Shown: piece by piece, positions 1-7,326 of the stretch
Position numbering within the stretch: the stretch's first letter is position 1
Layout of the letters: each line of letters starts with the position of its first letter
Assembly: GCA_002307185.1 (NCBI GenBank)
Contig: DBTT01000040.1
Location: forward strand, 1-10,293
Direction: 5' to 3'
DNA: 10,293 bases
From: Bacteroidales bacterium UBA1309
Lineage (GTDB): Bacteria > Bacteroidota > Bacteroidia > Bacteroidales > Dysgonomonadaceae
Position numbers and translations under genes: made by a program
The notes under the pieces: generated by a model
Database searches by the model: none
What the model saw: the letters and a program-made list of their open reading frames with translations, nothing else
What the model was told of the DNA's origin: nothing

Positions 1-866
1 TAAGATGCGCTCAAAGAGAGTGATGGATAATATGCTCCTTTGGATACAGCCAGGCTTTTTTCGCTACTTTTTAAACGATATTCGGAGGCTTTTACTGCTG
101 CTTTGCTTTCTACGGCCATCATATATATTTCGTCAGCCGGTTCTATCATTAGATGTAATTGATTTAAATCAGTTTCGGGTATCACGATGTCAAAATTTTG
201 CCAGTCTTTGATGTCTAGCAATTGAGCTAATTCCAGAATAGAGAGTTGCAGATCGCTCAGGCTTTGGGCGGCGGTCAGTTTGTCTTTGGAAAGTTGGGCT
301 TTGATTTCATAGACTTGCCCTTCCGGGATCTTTCCGATGGAGGCGAGGGTGAGGGATCTTTCCACTTGTTTCTCGCTTAAATTGACTTGCTCTTTGGCGA
401 CCTGATAAAGTTCTTTATTGTAGAGTACTTGAAGGTAGTCGGATGCGATGCTTACGGCCATACTTTCTCTTGCTTTATTCAAATCAGAGATGGAGGCCCG
501 GACATTATAATCTTGAGCGGCGATGTTGTTTTTGATTTGAAAGCCGTTGAAGATGGTTACAGAGGAGCTCAGACCAAAAGAATATGAAGTTGTAACCTCT
601 CGTACCACATCGTTATAGCCTTGACTGTTGGCTGCCAGGCCGTAGCTGACTGGCTGGCTATACCAGGCATTGAGGTTGGGGAGCCGTTGGTTTTTTGCTT
701 TCGCGAACGTTATTTGTTGAGATTGTGCCGATAAAGCTGTTGATTTTATGGTTATGTTGTTGTTCCAGGCGTAGTCAATGCATTGTTCCAACGTCCATTT
801 TTGCTGGGCGGAGATGGTACCTGTGAGTAGAGAAAGGCTACATAATGCCAAGATGTATTTTTTCAT
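1..866 (-). CDS. TolC-family outer membrane efflux protein (3' end beyond the window)
   Basis: The frame is open from the ATG at 866 to the left edge with no stop, giving 288 residues, roughly the first two thirds of a usual 430-480 residue TolC-type protein. Residues 1-20 are a clear signal peptide (MKKYILALCSLSLLTG, then TISA before QQKW), so the product is exported. The mature start WTLEQCIDYAWNNN, followed by long Gln/Ala/Ser-rich helices, is the typical opening of the TolC repeat. A second repeat boundary is suggested near the end by PADEIYMMAVESKAAVKASEY. Proteins of this family form a trimeric outer membrane channel with a periplasmic helical barrel that docks onto an HlyD/MacA adaptor. 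It lies 66 bp after the adaptor gene on the same strand, so it is probably the exit duct of the pump encoded upstream. The family is clear; the substrate is not. No Shine-Dalgarno sequence precedes the ATG. Confidence 0.93.
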   Translation of the reverse strand, partial: MKKYILALCSLSLLTGTISAQQKWTLEQCIDYAWNNNITIKSTALSAQSQQITFAKAKNQRLPNLNAWYSQPVSYGLAANSQGYNDVVREVTTSYSFGLSSSVTIFNGFQIKNNIAAQDYNVRASISDLNKARESMAVSIASDYLQVLYNKELYQVAKEQVNLSEKQVERSLTLASIGKIPEGQVYEIKAQLSKDKLTAAQSLSDLQLSILELAQLLDIKDWQNFDIVIPETDLNQLHLMIEPADEIYMMAVESKAAVKASEYRLKSSEKSLAVSKGAYYPSLSLSAS

Positions 867-899
867 AAGACCGTCGTTTCAAAAAGGTGAAAGTAAAAG

Positions 900-907
900 C
901 AAATATA
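900..907 (-). promoter_or_regulatory. Possible internal promoter -7 element before the TolC gene
   Basis: Read on the minus strand this is TATATTTG, a full match to the Bacteroidetes -7 consensus TAnnTTTG, placed about 34 bases before the TolC start codon. It lies in the longest intercistronic gap of the operon (867-932). No convincing TTG-type -33 box sits 19-21 bases upstream, and the gap is very AT-rich, so a chance match is quite possible. Confidence 0.3.
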
Positions 908-932
908 AAATAAATATCAATAAAAAGAAAAT

Positions 933-2039
933 TTATTTAGTTTTATTTAAGTCTGAGATGGCACCACGGAGCTTGTCTCCTAATTTAAGCCCGTTGATAA
1001 CTTCGATGTTGATGCCGTCGGATAAGCCGGTTATAATCTTTTTTTTGGTAAAGGTTTGCGGAGAGTTGGTTTTGAGGATGTAGACACTGGCTGTATCTTT
1101 ATTGAATTCAATAACGCTTTCCGGTATAATCAGGATGTTATTGGCGCTGTTGAGTACAATTTCGGCATTGGCACTGTATCCGGCACGGACGAAGACGTTG
1201 CTTGGAATTTTTGCTGCCGCTTTTACTTCAAACAAAATTGCTCCGCTTTCTTCGGTACCTTTGGGAGAGATGTATTCCAGGCGGGCATCAAATTTTCGGT
1301 CATTGAGGGCTCCGATGCTGAGCATGAGGGGCATTCCTTCTTTGATACGGCCAACTTCGGTTTCATCGACTTTGCCCACAAACAGCATGTCGGCCATATT
1401 CGCAACAGTGGCGATGGTGGTGCCATCGTTGAAACTGTTGGATTGAATGACGGAATTACCCACTTTTACCGGAATATCGAGGATCATTCCATCAATTGTT
1501 GAACGGATAAGGGTGTTGCTCTGCTGTCCTCCGTTTCTGGTCATGCCGTTTTTGGTAATGTCCAGATTGTTGACTGCTGCTTCATATTCTTCTTTAGACG
1601 AGTTCATGGTGACGGTCGCTTTTTCAAAATCTTCTCTGGAAATAACTTTTTTATTGAAGAGTTCTTTTTGACGATTAAAATCTGTTTCTGCTTGCGTCAG
1701 GTTTATTTTGGCAACTTTTACTCTGGATTCAGCGGAGTTGAGGCTGGACATATCTGGGATAACTTTGATTTTGGCGATGACTTCGTCTTTTTTTACTTTC
1801 TCGCCCGCTTCTTTGAGCAGCTCGGAAATGATCCCTGAAATTTGAGGCTTGATGAGGATTTCGTTTCTGGCTTCTATCTTACCCGTGGCCACCGCTTTTT
1901 TTTCAATGTTACCTTTCTTGACTGTAACGATTTCGTAAGTGATTTCAGCAGGCTTGGATTTTTTATACAAAAAGACAAAGGTGCCTGCAACAACGGCAAC
2001 AAGAATCAGTAAAAAAAAGATTTTAAAAAACTTTCTCAT
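933..2039 (-). CDS. MacA/HlyD-family periplasmic adaptor subunit of an ABC efflux pump
   Basis: A 368-residue membrane fusion protein. Residues 5-25 are one hydrophobic segment (FKIFFLLILVAVVAGTFVFLY) that anchors the N-terminus in the inner membrane. There is no lipobox cysteine, so it is not a lipoprotein. The biotinyl-lipoyl-like half-motifs flank a helical hairpin: the first around residues 48-90 (ATGKIEARNEILIKPQISG), the second around 178-215 (IRSTIDGMILDIPVKVGNSV). The hairpin, about 98-165, is rich in Ala, Glu, Lys and Gln and should contact TolC. The beta-barrel and membrane-proximal domains follow; IIPESVIEF near residue 305 is typical of MacA-like adaptors. It sits between the permease genes and the TolC gene, which supports its role as the bridge between inner membrane transporter and outer membrane channel. 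RND-type adaptors look similar, but the neighbouring MacB-like genes favour the ABC type. Confidence 0.93.
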   Translation of the reverse strand: MRKFFKIFFLLILVAVVAGTFVFLYKKSKPAEITYEIVTVKKGNIEKKAVATGKIEARNEILIKPQISGIISELLKEAGEKVKKDEVIAKIKVIPDMSSLNSAESRVKVAKINLTQAETDFNRQKELFNKKVISREDFEKATVTMNSSKEEYEAAVNNLDITKNGMTRNGGQQSNTLIRSTIDGMILDIPVKVGNSVIQSNSFNDGTTIATVANMADMLFVGKVDETEVGRIKEGMPLMLSIGALNDRKFDARLEYISPKGTEESGAILFEVKAAAKIPSNVFVRAGYSANAEIVLNSANNILIIPESVIEFNKDTASVYILKTNSPQTFTKKKIITGLSDGINIEVINGLKLGDKLRGAISDLNKTK

Positions 2040-2068
2040 TTTTTGGTGTGTTTATGTTGTTTTACTTA

Positions 2069-3328
2069 TTATTCTTCGCTTAGAGCCTCAATCGGTTTGA
2101 TTTGCATGGCTCTCCAGGCTGGCAGCATTCCGGCCATTAATCCTATAATGATCAGAATAAAGGATGCAAGGAGCGCAACTTTAAAATCGATGACAATGTT
2201 TTTGATAAAAACGTTATTATCTGGTGGCAGATTTTGGATAATGTGATCGAAGAAAGACAGTATTGCTACTCCAACGCTTAGTCCAATGAATCCTGCTATG
2301 GCGGTGAGGACTAAACTTTCGTTCATGATTTGAGAGATGATGTTCCAGGGTTTTGCACCCAAAGCCCGGCGAATGCCTATTTCTTTGGTTCGTTCACGGA
2401 CAGAAACCAACATGATATTACTCACGCCGATGGCTCCGGCCAGCAAGGTGCCCGTACCGACGATCCAGATGAGAATTCGGATGCCAAGAAACAAGTAACT
2501 GAACATTTTGAATTGTTCGGCAATGTTGAAACTGCCAACAGCACGGTCATCTTCGGGCGCAATGTTGTTTTGAGATTTGAGGATGGCCTTTATTTCTTCT
2601 TCCATGATCTTAGCATTACTACCATCTTGAGTGGTGGCGGCCATAAAGTGGATGATGTCACCTTGGTTGTAAGCGCGTTGCATGGTGGAGAAGGGTAACA
2701 CCACCATGTCGTCGCTTCGCCCGCCAATTTGTATTTGACTCACGCCGGCACCGACTCCGATGATCTGATAATAAATACCGTTGCTTCGAATGATCTGCCC
2801 AATGGGATTTTCTCCCCGTTTGAACAGCTTTTCGTAGACGTTTTTTCCGATAAAGCAAACTTTTCGCACTTCCTCCACATCGACGTTGTTGATGTATCGG
2901 CCAAAAATAATGTCTTGTGCCTCAACTTTCGCATAATCGGGATAGCATCCGCGTACACTGAACGAGCCGGCTTTATCTCCTCGTATGGTATTGTTTTCGC
3001 TTCTTCCACCGAAAAGTATCGGTGCAAGGTACTTTAGCTCTTTGACATTGGCCCGGATAACTTTGATGTCGGAGTTGTGCATATTCCAGCTACGGCCTTT
3101 TTTGAATCCATGGTAGGCTACGGCTGTTTGGTCGGAGTAAAAAAAACAGGAATTGGTTGCGAAGCCTTTGATGCCATCCATCATTCCGCTTTCGAGACCT
3201 TTGCCGGCCCCCAGTAGGATGGTTAGCATTAGGATACCCCAAAATACACCAAAGGCTGTGAAAATACTCCTTGTTTTGTTTCGGGTGATGGTTAGCCAGA
3301 TTTCCTGCCATTTATCTAAATCAAACAT
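2069..3328 (-). CDS. MacB/FtsX-type ABC transporter permease (second of the tandem pair)
   Basis: A 419-residue permease with the four-helix MacB layout. TM1 is at about residues 20-42. A large periplasmic domain follows (about 45-275, MacB_PCD type). TM2 to TM4 make up the C-terminal FtsX domain (about 280-310, 340-362 and 385-408). The cytoplasmic coupling loop after TM2 carries VRERTKEIGIRRALGA, a hallmark of FtsX-like permeases, and the C-terminus ends with the conserved PAWRAMQIKPIEAL. There is no nucleotide-binding domain, unlike E. coli MacB; the ATPase is a separate gene upstream. It follows the paralogous permease after 18 bp and precedes the adaptor gene after 29 bp. In this family the protein is a mechanotransmitter that moves substrate from the periplasm into the TolC duct rather than across the inner membrane. 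Substrate unknown. Confidence 0.93.
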   Translation of the reverse strand: MFDLDKWQEIWLTITRNKTRSIFTAFGVFWGILMLTILLGAGKGLESGMMDGIKGFATNSCFFYSDQTAVAYHGFKKGRSWNMHNSDIKVIRANVKELKYLAPILFGGRSENNTIRGDKAGSFSVRGCYPDYAKVEAQDIIFGRYINNVDVEEVRKVCFIGKNVYEKLFKRGENPIGQIIRSNGIYYQIIGVGAGVSQIQIGGRSDDMVVLPFSTMQRAYNQGDIIHFMAATTQDGSNAKIMEEEIKAILKSQNNIAPEDDRAVGSFNIAEQFKMFSYLFLGIRILIWIVGTGTLLAGAIGVSNIMLVSVRERTKEIGIRRALGAKPWNIISQIMNESLVLTAIAGFIGLSVGVAILSFFDHIIQNLPPDNNVFIKNIVIDFKVALLASFILIIIGLMAGMLPAWRAMQIKPIEALSEE

Positions 3329-3346
3329 AGTCTTTTGATTGGTGTG

Positions 3347-4612
3347 TTACTCAGCATGCATGGCCTCAATGGGTTTGATTCGGACCGCTTTTCTGGCTGG
3401 AATGTATCCGGCAAAAAGCCCTGATAGGACAAGTAAACCCGTGGCACCCAAGACCAAGGTCAAGTTGACAGAAGGGTTTTTGAATAGCTGCATAGTTTGT
3501 CCTTCACTGCTTTCGTTCCCTACTCCCATGGCTTTGCCTATGAGCTCCAGTAATCCAACTCCCAATATGATGCCTAACAATCCAAACAAAGATGTTATTA
3601 CGATGGACTCCAGTAGGATGGAGCGAAGAATTGTACCGGGTGTAGCCCCCAATGCTTTGCGAATGCCGAATTCTTTAGTGCGTTCTTTGACGGTGATGAC
3701 CATGATGTTGCCCACGCCGACAATACCTGCAATTAGTGTGCAAATACCGATAAACAAGATAAAGAGGTCGATGGTGGAGAAGATCTTCATGGTTTGCTCA
3801 TAATCTGCTGCTTGGTTCCACAGTCCAATGGTATTTAGATCGTCCGGGTGTATAATAAGCTGACGTCCCAATGTTTCACGTATTTTCTGACCAAAGGCAT
3901 CAATTTCTTCTTTGGTGGTGAATCCCAAGATGGTAAAGCTGATGTTATAGATTTTATTGCCGGTTTGGTAAAGTTTCTGTGCCGTGTTTATTGGTATGTA
4001 GCATTTCCCTTCGTTGTTCATGGTGTTATTGGTATCTATACCAATAACCTGAAAGAACAATCCGTCTACTTTGACCCATTTGCCGAGTGCTTTTTTGTTT
4101 TTGAAAAGGACATCGGCCACTTTTTTGGAGAGAACGATAACCTTACGAGCTTGATTGATATCGTAGTCGTTAATGAAGCGGCCGTCACCTTCCTTTATTT
4201 TCATGTTGTTGATAAGACCATAGCCTGGTTGTACGCCACTGACATTAAAGCTGCCGCTTTCGGTGGTGAAACTGACGGTGGAGTTGCGATCTATTTCGCC
4301 TGAGATGGCCCCGATTTCTTTAAAACGATTTTTTAGCATCGTTATTTCATCGTTGGTGAGGTTTACTTTTCGATAGGCTTTGAAGCCTTTGTAAGGCAGG
4401 GCTGTGCGGCCGGACCAGACCATCATGGTGTTGGTGGCTCTGTCGTTGAAATTGGCTGTGATTCCGTTTTTTAGTCCGTTGCCTGAACCCATCAGAATGA
4501 TGAGCATAAAAATACCCCATGCTACAGCAAACCCTGTGAGGAAAGTGCGTAGTTTGTTCTCACGCATGGTCGTGAGAATTTCAGTGAGGGTGTCAAACTC
4601 AAGGAATCTCAT
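3347..4612 (-). CDS. MacB/FtsX-type ABC transporter permease (first of the tandem pair)
   Basis: A 421-residue protein with the same architecture as the next permease: TM1 about residues 20-43, a periplasmic domain, then TM2-TM4 with the coupling-loop motif VKERTKEFGIRKALGA and the C-terminal signature PARKAVRIKPIEAM. The two copies match strongly at the start (ITRNKTRSIF versus MRENKLRTFL, then the glycine-rich TM1) and in the coupling loop, but their periplasmic domains have diverged. This suggests an old duplication and a working heterodimer. The start codon lies inside the 3' end of the upstream ATPase gene (14-bp overlap), so translation of the two is probably coupled. There is no ATPase domain of its own. 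Function beyond MacB-like efflux cannot be read from the sequence. Confidence 0.93.
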   Translation of the reverse strand: MRFLEFDTLTEILTTMRENKLRTFLTGFAVAWGIFMLIILMGSGNGLKNGITANFNDRATNTMMVWSGRTALPYKGFKAYRKVNLTNDEITMLKNRFKEIGAISGEIDRNSTVSFTTESGSFNVSGVQPGYGLINNMKIKEGDGRFINDYDINQARKVIVLSKKVADVLFKNKKALGKWVKVDGLFFQVIGIDTNNTMNNEGKCYIPINTAQKLYQTGNKIYNISFTILGFTTKEEIDAFGQKIRETLGRQLIIHPDDLNTIGLWNQAADYEQTMKIFSTIDLFILFIGICTLIAGIVGVGNIMVITVKERTKEFGIRKALGATPGTILRSILLESIVITSLFGLLGIILGVGLLELIGKAMGVGNESSEGQTMQLFKNPSVNLTLVLGATGLLVLSGLFAGYIPARKAVRIKPIEAMHAE

Positions 4613-5303
4613 AGTGGCTGGTGGAATCTGATTCGATCAGACCGTCTTTGAGGTGGATGATTCGTTTTGTTCTTTGAGCAACAGAAAATTCATGAGTTAC
4701 AATAATCATGGTAATGCCCGTTTCGTTGACTTTCTGCAAAACGTCCATTACTTCGTCCGTGGTCACAGAGTCCAAGGCACCAGTAGGTTCGTCAGCCAAG
4801 ATTATTTTGGGTTGAGAGATTAAGGCGCGGGCAATGGCGATGCGCTGTTTTTGTCCACCGGAAAGTTCATTGGGATAATGATGCCACCAGTCTTTTAGGC
4901 CCATTCGATCAAGATATTCCATCGCCAGAATGTTTCTTTTTTTGCGGGGTATACCTTGGTAGTAGAGCGGCAGAGCTACATTTTCCATGGCATTTTTGAA
5001 ATTGATCAGATTGAACGACTGGAAAATGAAACCGATCATTTTGTTACGGTATTCGGCCGCTTTCGTTTCGTTTAGGTTTCGTATTAATGTGCCGTCCAGA
5101 AAGTAATGGCCAGTGTCGTAATCATCCAAGATGCCTAAAATGTTGAGCATCGTAGATTTGCCGGATCCGGAGGCCCCCATAATGGATACGAACTCGCCTT
5201 TTTGGATGTTCATATCCACGCCTTTTAAAACGTGCAGAGGTTGGACACCTTGGTATGTTTTGTTGATGTTCTCAAATCGAATCATGGATGTGGCTTGTGG
5301 CAT
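4599..5303 (-). CDS. MacB/LolD-type ABC transporter ATP-binding protein
   Basis: A 234-residue stand-alone nucleotide-binding subunit that would power the two permeases downstream. Counting from the second methionine (MIRFENINKTYQG), Walker A is GASGSGKS at 37-44, the Q-loop glutamine is in IFQSFNLI at about 89, the signature LSGGQKQR is at 141-148, Walker B IILADEPTGALD is at 161-172, and the switch histidine is in VTHE at 198. The intact set of motifs says it is an active ATPase. The LNILGILD stretch after Walker A and the DEPTGALD motif are typical of the MacB/LolD/FtsE group. Two starts are possible. The ATG at 5303 leaves 7 bp after the regulator stop; the ATG at 5285 begins the conserved first strand and may be the true one. 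Neither has a Shine-Dalgarno sequence. The 3' end overlaps the next permease gene by 14 bp. Confidence 0.95.
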   Translation of the reverse strand: MPQATSMIRFENINKTYQGVQPLHVLKGVDMNIQKGEFVSIMGASGSGKSTMLNILGILDDYDTGHYFLDGTLIRNLNETKAAEYRNKMIGFIFQSFNLINFKNAMENVALPLYYQGIPRKKRNILAMEYLDRMGLKDWWHHYPNELSGGQKQRIAIARALISQPKIILADEPTGALDSVTTDEVMDVLQKVNETGITMIIVTHEFSVAQRTKRIIHLKDGLIESDSTSHYEIP

Positions 5304-5310
5304 TGGGTTT

Positions 5311-5685
5311 CTATGATATCACCTGTTTTTCTATGTAGAGTTGGTATCTCTTGAGTACTTCTTCAGGCTTAATTTTCAGCAAAGATATTGTTTTGTAGAA
5401 GTTTGGTAGTGTATTGGCGAAAAAATCTTCACGCCTGAACTCTAAAATCTTTGTAATGGCATCTTTGTCTACAAAAAAGCCAATGCCTCTTTTGTTGTAA
5501 ATGATCTTTTTTTGTTGGAGCAAATCGTAGGTGCGTAGCACGGTATTCGGATTGACTTGCAGGTTCATGCCCATTTCACGAACGGATGGAATTTTTTCTT
5601 CCGGTGGCCAGTGACCCGTCAATATCTGCTCGCAGAGTAATTCTGCAATTTGCAGATAAATAGCCTTGTCTTCGTGGAATTCCAT
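5311..5685 (-). CDS. GntR-family (YtrA-like) transcriptional regulator
   Basis: A 124-residue DNA-binding protein. Residues about 8-72 are the GntR winged helix-turn-helix: YLQIAELLCEQIL opens it, KIPSVREMGMNLQVNPNTV holds the helix-turn-helix, LRTYDLLQQKKII the recognition helix and after, and KRGIGFFV the wing. The C-terminal part is only about 50 residues of helix, too short for the FadR, HutC or MocR effector domains but right for the YtrA subfamily. Those members are usually local repressors of adjacent ABC transporter genes. The ATG at 5685 is chosen because it comes one base after the stop of the upstream membrane protein gene (TAAGATG), which points to coupled translation. An earlier in-frame ATG at 5736 would overlap that gene by 50 bp and adds a non-family N-terminus. 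The likely target is the palindrome at 7327-7350, giving autoregulation; this is inference. Confidence 0.92.
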   Translation of the reverse strand: MEFHEDKAIYLQIAELLCEQILTGHWPPEEKIPSVREMGMNLQVNPNTVLRTYDLLQQKKIIYNKRGIGFFVDKDAITKILEFRREDFFANTLPNFYKTISLLKIKPEEVLKRYQLYIEKQVIS

Positions 5686-5686
5686 C

Positions 5687-6460
5687 TTATACTTGTTTAT
5701 TCTTGAGGATAAAATAAGATCCGATCCAGCAGGCAAAGGGGATGATGTGCAAAAGGATTTTTATGGCGTGTTCAATATTTTTTATTACCTGAGGAAGGTC
5801 TTCACCTCCGAATATTAGCTTCCAATCGTTGCTGTTTTGCAGGTGGAGGTTACCGCTGAAGTGTGTCGAATTGCCTATATACTGGCTTATTACGGAAGAG
5901 CCAAAGATGCCTCCTATAATGATTACGCCAAACAAGGCTACTGTGGTTTTGGCTGCGGGATTTTTGCGAAAAGTAACTGCTCCCAGAAAGTAGATAGCCT
6001 GGAATAATAGTGTCCACCGGAAAAGGGCCCACAGGTTGGCTCCTGTTTGCATATTTATAGGAAAATCACTCTCGTTCAAAGCATTTGCTGCTATCATACA
6101 TATAAGGTGTGTCAGATTATAAGAAATAGTGATGATCGCAAAAGTGAATAATGTGGAATATAACCAAGCCGAAGCAAATTTTTCACCGGTATTGGAGGGC
6201 GTCATCAGGTATTGTGAGCCAGAAATGGGGCCTCTGAGCCTGGAAAATACATCCACGGTGGTAGCAATGGTCATGATTATGAATAAGAATTCTGGTACTG
6301 TCAAATCGTCCGGATTGCTATTGTATCCCCCCATTTTGAAAAAAAGGAAATGCTTTAGAATAATCCATAGGATGAAGATCAACAGGAACGTGCCGTGACG
6401 TTTGGCGTTGAACAAGAAGGTTGAATGGAACTCCTGTGTGAATCGCTTGAATGAGAACAT
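5687..6460 (-). CDS. Six-helix membrane protein, probable ABC-2 type permease partner of the upstream ATPase
   Basis: A 257-residue integral membrane protein. Hydrophobic segments lie at about residues 24-42, 57-73, 96-125, 143-163, 170-192 and 233-252, six in all, with a basic N-terminus (KRFTQEF, then NAKRHG). I recognise no specific signature motif; the pattern of a six-helix protein encoded right after an ABC ATPase (12-bp gap) and right before a YtrA-type regulator fits the permease subunit of a Ytr-like ABC-2 transporter. The loop SRLRGPISGSQYLMTPSN between TM2 and TM3 resembles the short conserved loop seen in Bacteroidetes proteins of this kind, but I cannot verify that without a search. 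It probably forms a homodimer with two copies of the ATPase. Substrate unknown. Confidence 0.8.
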   Translation of the reverse strand: MFSFKRFTQEFHSTFLFNAKRHGTFLLIFILWIILKHFLFFKMGGYNSNPDDLTVPEFLFIIMTIATTVDVFSRLRGPISGSQYLMTPSNTGEKFASAWLYSTLFTFAIITISYNLTHLICMIAANALNESDFPINMQTGANLWALFRWTLLFQAIYFLGAVTFRKNPAAKTTVALFGVIIIGGIFGSSVISQYIGNSTHFSGNLHLQNSNDWKLIFGGEDLPQVIKNIEHAIKILLHIIPFACWIGSYFILKNKQV

Positions 6461-6472
6461 ATGGGTGTCTGT

Positions 6473-7312
6473 TTATTTTTTGAATAGTTCGTTGGTCAGT
6501 GCAGGGTTTTGGGTGGTGAAGTTAAATAAAACTTCGAGATCCAGTTTGCTGTCCATGTCTTCGGTGTTTCGGAATACCGCCAGGTAACCTTTCGGTGTAA
6601 ATTCGCTGTATAGAAGGCCGGGTTGATTGTCGAGTGAAAACAAGGTCTTGAAAAGTAATTGCTGACAAATATCTTCTGTCGATTTGTTTAACAATATTTG
6701 TCTGTTTTCCAGTATAATGACACTGTCAATGAGGCTCTCCAAGTCGCGTACCTGATGTGTGGAAAGTACGATGCAGCGTTCGTCGTTGATGACTTCTGCT
6801 GCCATTTTCCGGAATTGTCCTTTAGAAGGAATATCCAGCCCGTTGGTGGGCTCGTCCATGATGAGAATGCGACATTGGGTCGCTAAAGCAAAAGCTATAG
6901 CCACTTTTTTGCGTTGTCCGAATGACATTCTTTTTAAATTATTGTGGCGGTCTATTTCAAACTCCACAAGGCAACGCTCAAAGATTTCCTGGTCGAACTT
7001 AGGGTAAAATGCTGCATACATCCTTAGGTAGCCGGAAATGTTGGTGTCTGGAAGCCATATTTCTTCGGTTAGAAAATACAAGTCTTCCATCATGGCTGAT
7101 TGGCGTTTACGTGATTCCATGCCCAAGACATTGCAATTTCCGTTTTGTGGAAAGCGCAACCCGGTCATTAATTTGAGGAGCGTGGTTTTCCCAGCTCCGT
7201 TTTTTCCCAGCAGACCATAAATGTGGCCACCTTTCATTTGTAAATTCAACTCGTGAAAGATGTCTGGCTTGTTCTTTGAGTAGGTGAAACTCATATTACA
7301 GATTTCAATCAT
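6473..7312 (-). CDS. ABC transporter ATP-binding protein, Ytr-like (first gene of the efflux operon)
   Basis: A 279-residue ATPase. Starting at MIEICNMSFTYSKN, Walker A is GKNGAGKT at 36-43, the Q-loop position holds a glutamate (YFLTEEIWLP, about 79-88), the signature is MSFGQRKK at 129-136 rather than LSGGQ, Walker B ILIMDEPTNGLD is at 149-160, and the switch histidine is in STHQ at 186. MYAAFYPKFD at about 98-107 is characteristic of the YtrB-like group of ABC-2 ATPases. About 75 residues after the core (roughly 205-279) form a C-terminal extension with no motif I know. The ATG at 7312 is preferred over one at 7414: the extra 34 residues are Lys/Phe-rich, not family-like, and would be encoded across the palindromic operator and promoter. 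It would pair with the six-helix protein encoded 12 bp downstream. Confidence 0.93.
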   Translation of the reverse strand: MIEICNMSFTYSKNKPDIFHELNLQMKGGHIYGLLGKNGAGKTTLLKLMTGLRFPQNGNCNVLGMESRKRQSAMMEDLYFLTEEIWLPDTNISGYLRMYAAFYPKFDQEIFERCLVEFEIDRHNNLKRMSFGQRKKVAIAFALATQCRILIMDEPTNGLDIPSKGQFRKMAAEVINDERCIVLSTHQVRDLESLIDSVIILENRQILLNKSTEDICQQLLFKTLFSLDNQPGLLYSEFTPKGYLAVFRNTEDMDSKLDLEVLFNFTTQNPALTNELFKK

Positions 7313-7326
7313 TGTTTTTTTGATTT

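Noticed and set aside
5686..5736. 17-residue N-terminal extension of the GntR regulator (start at 5736)
   Set aside because: It would overlap the membrane protein gene by 50 bp and places residues before the usual GntR start. The ATG at 5685 is ideally placed after the upstream stop.
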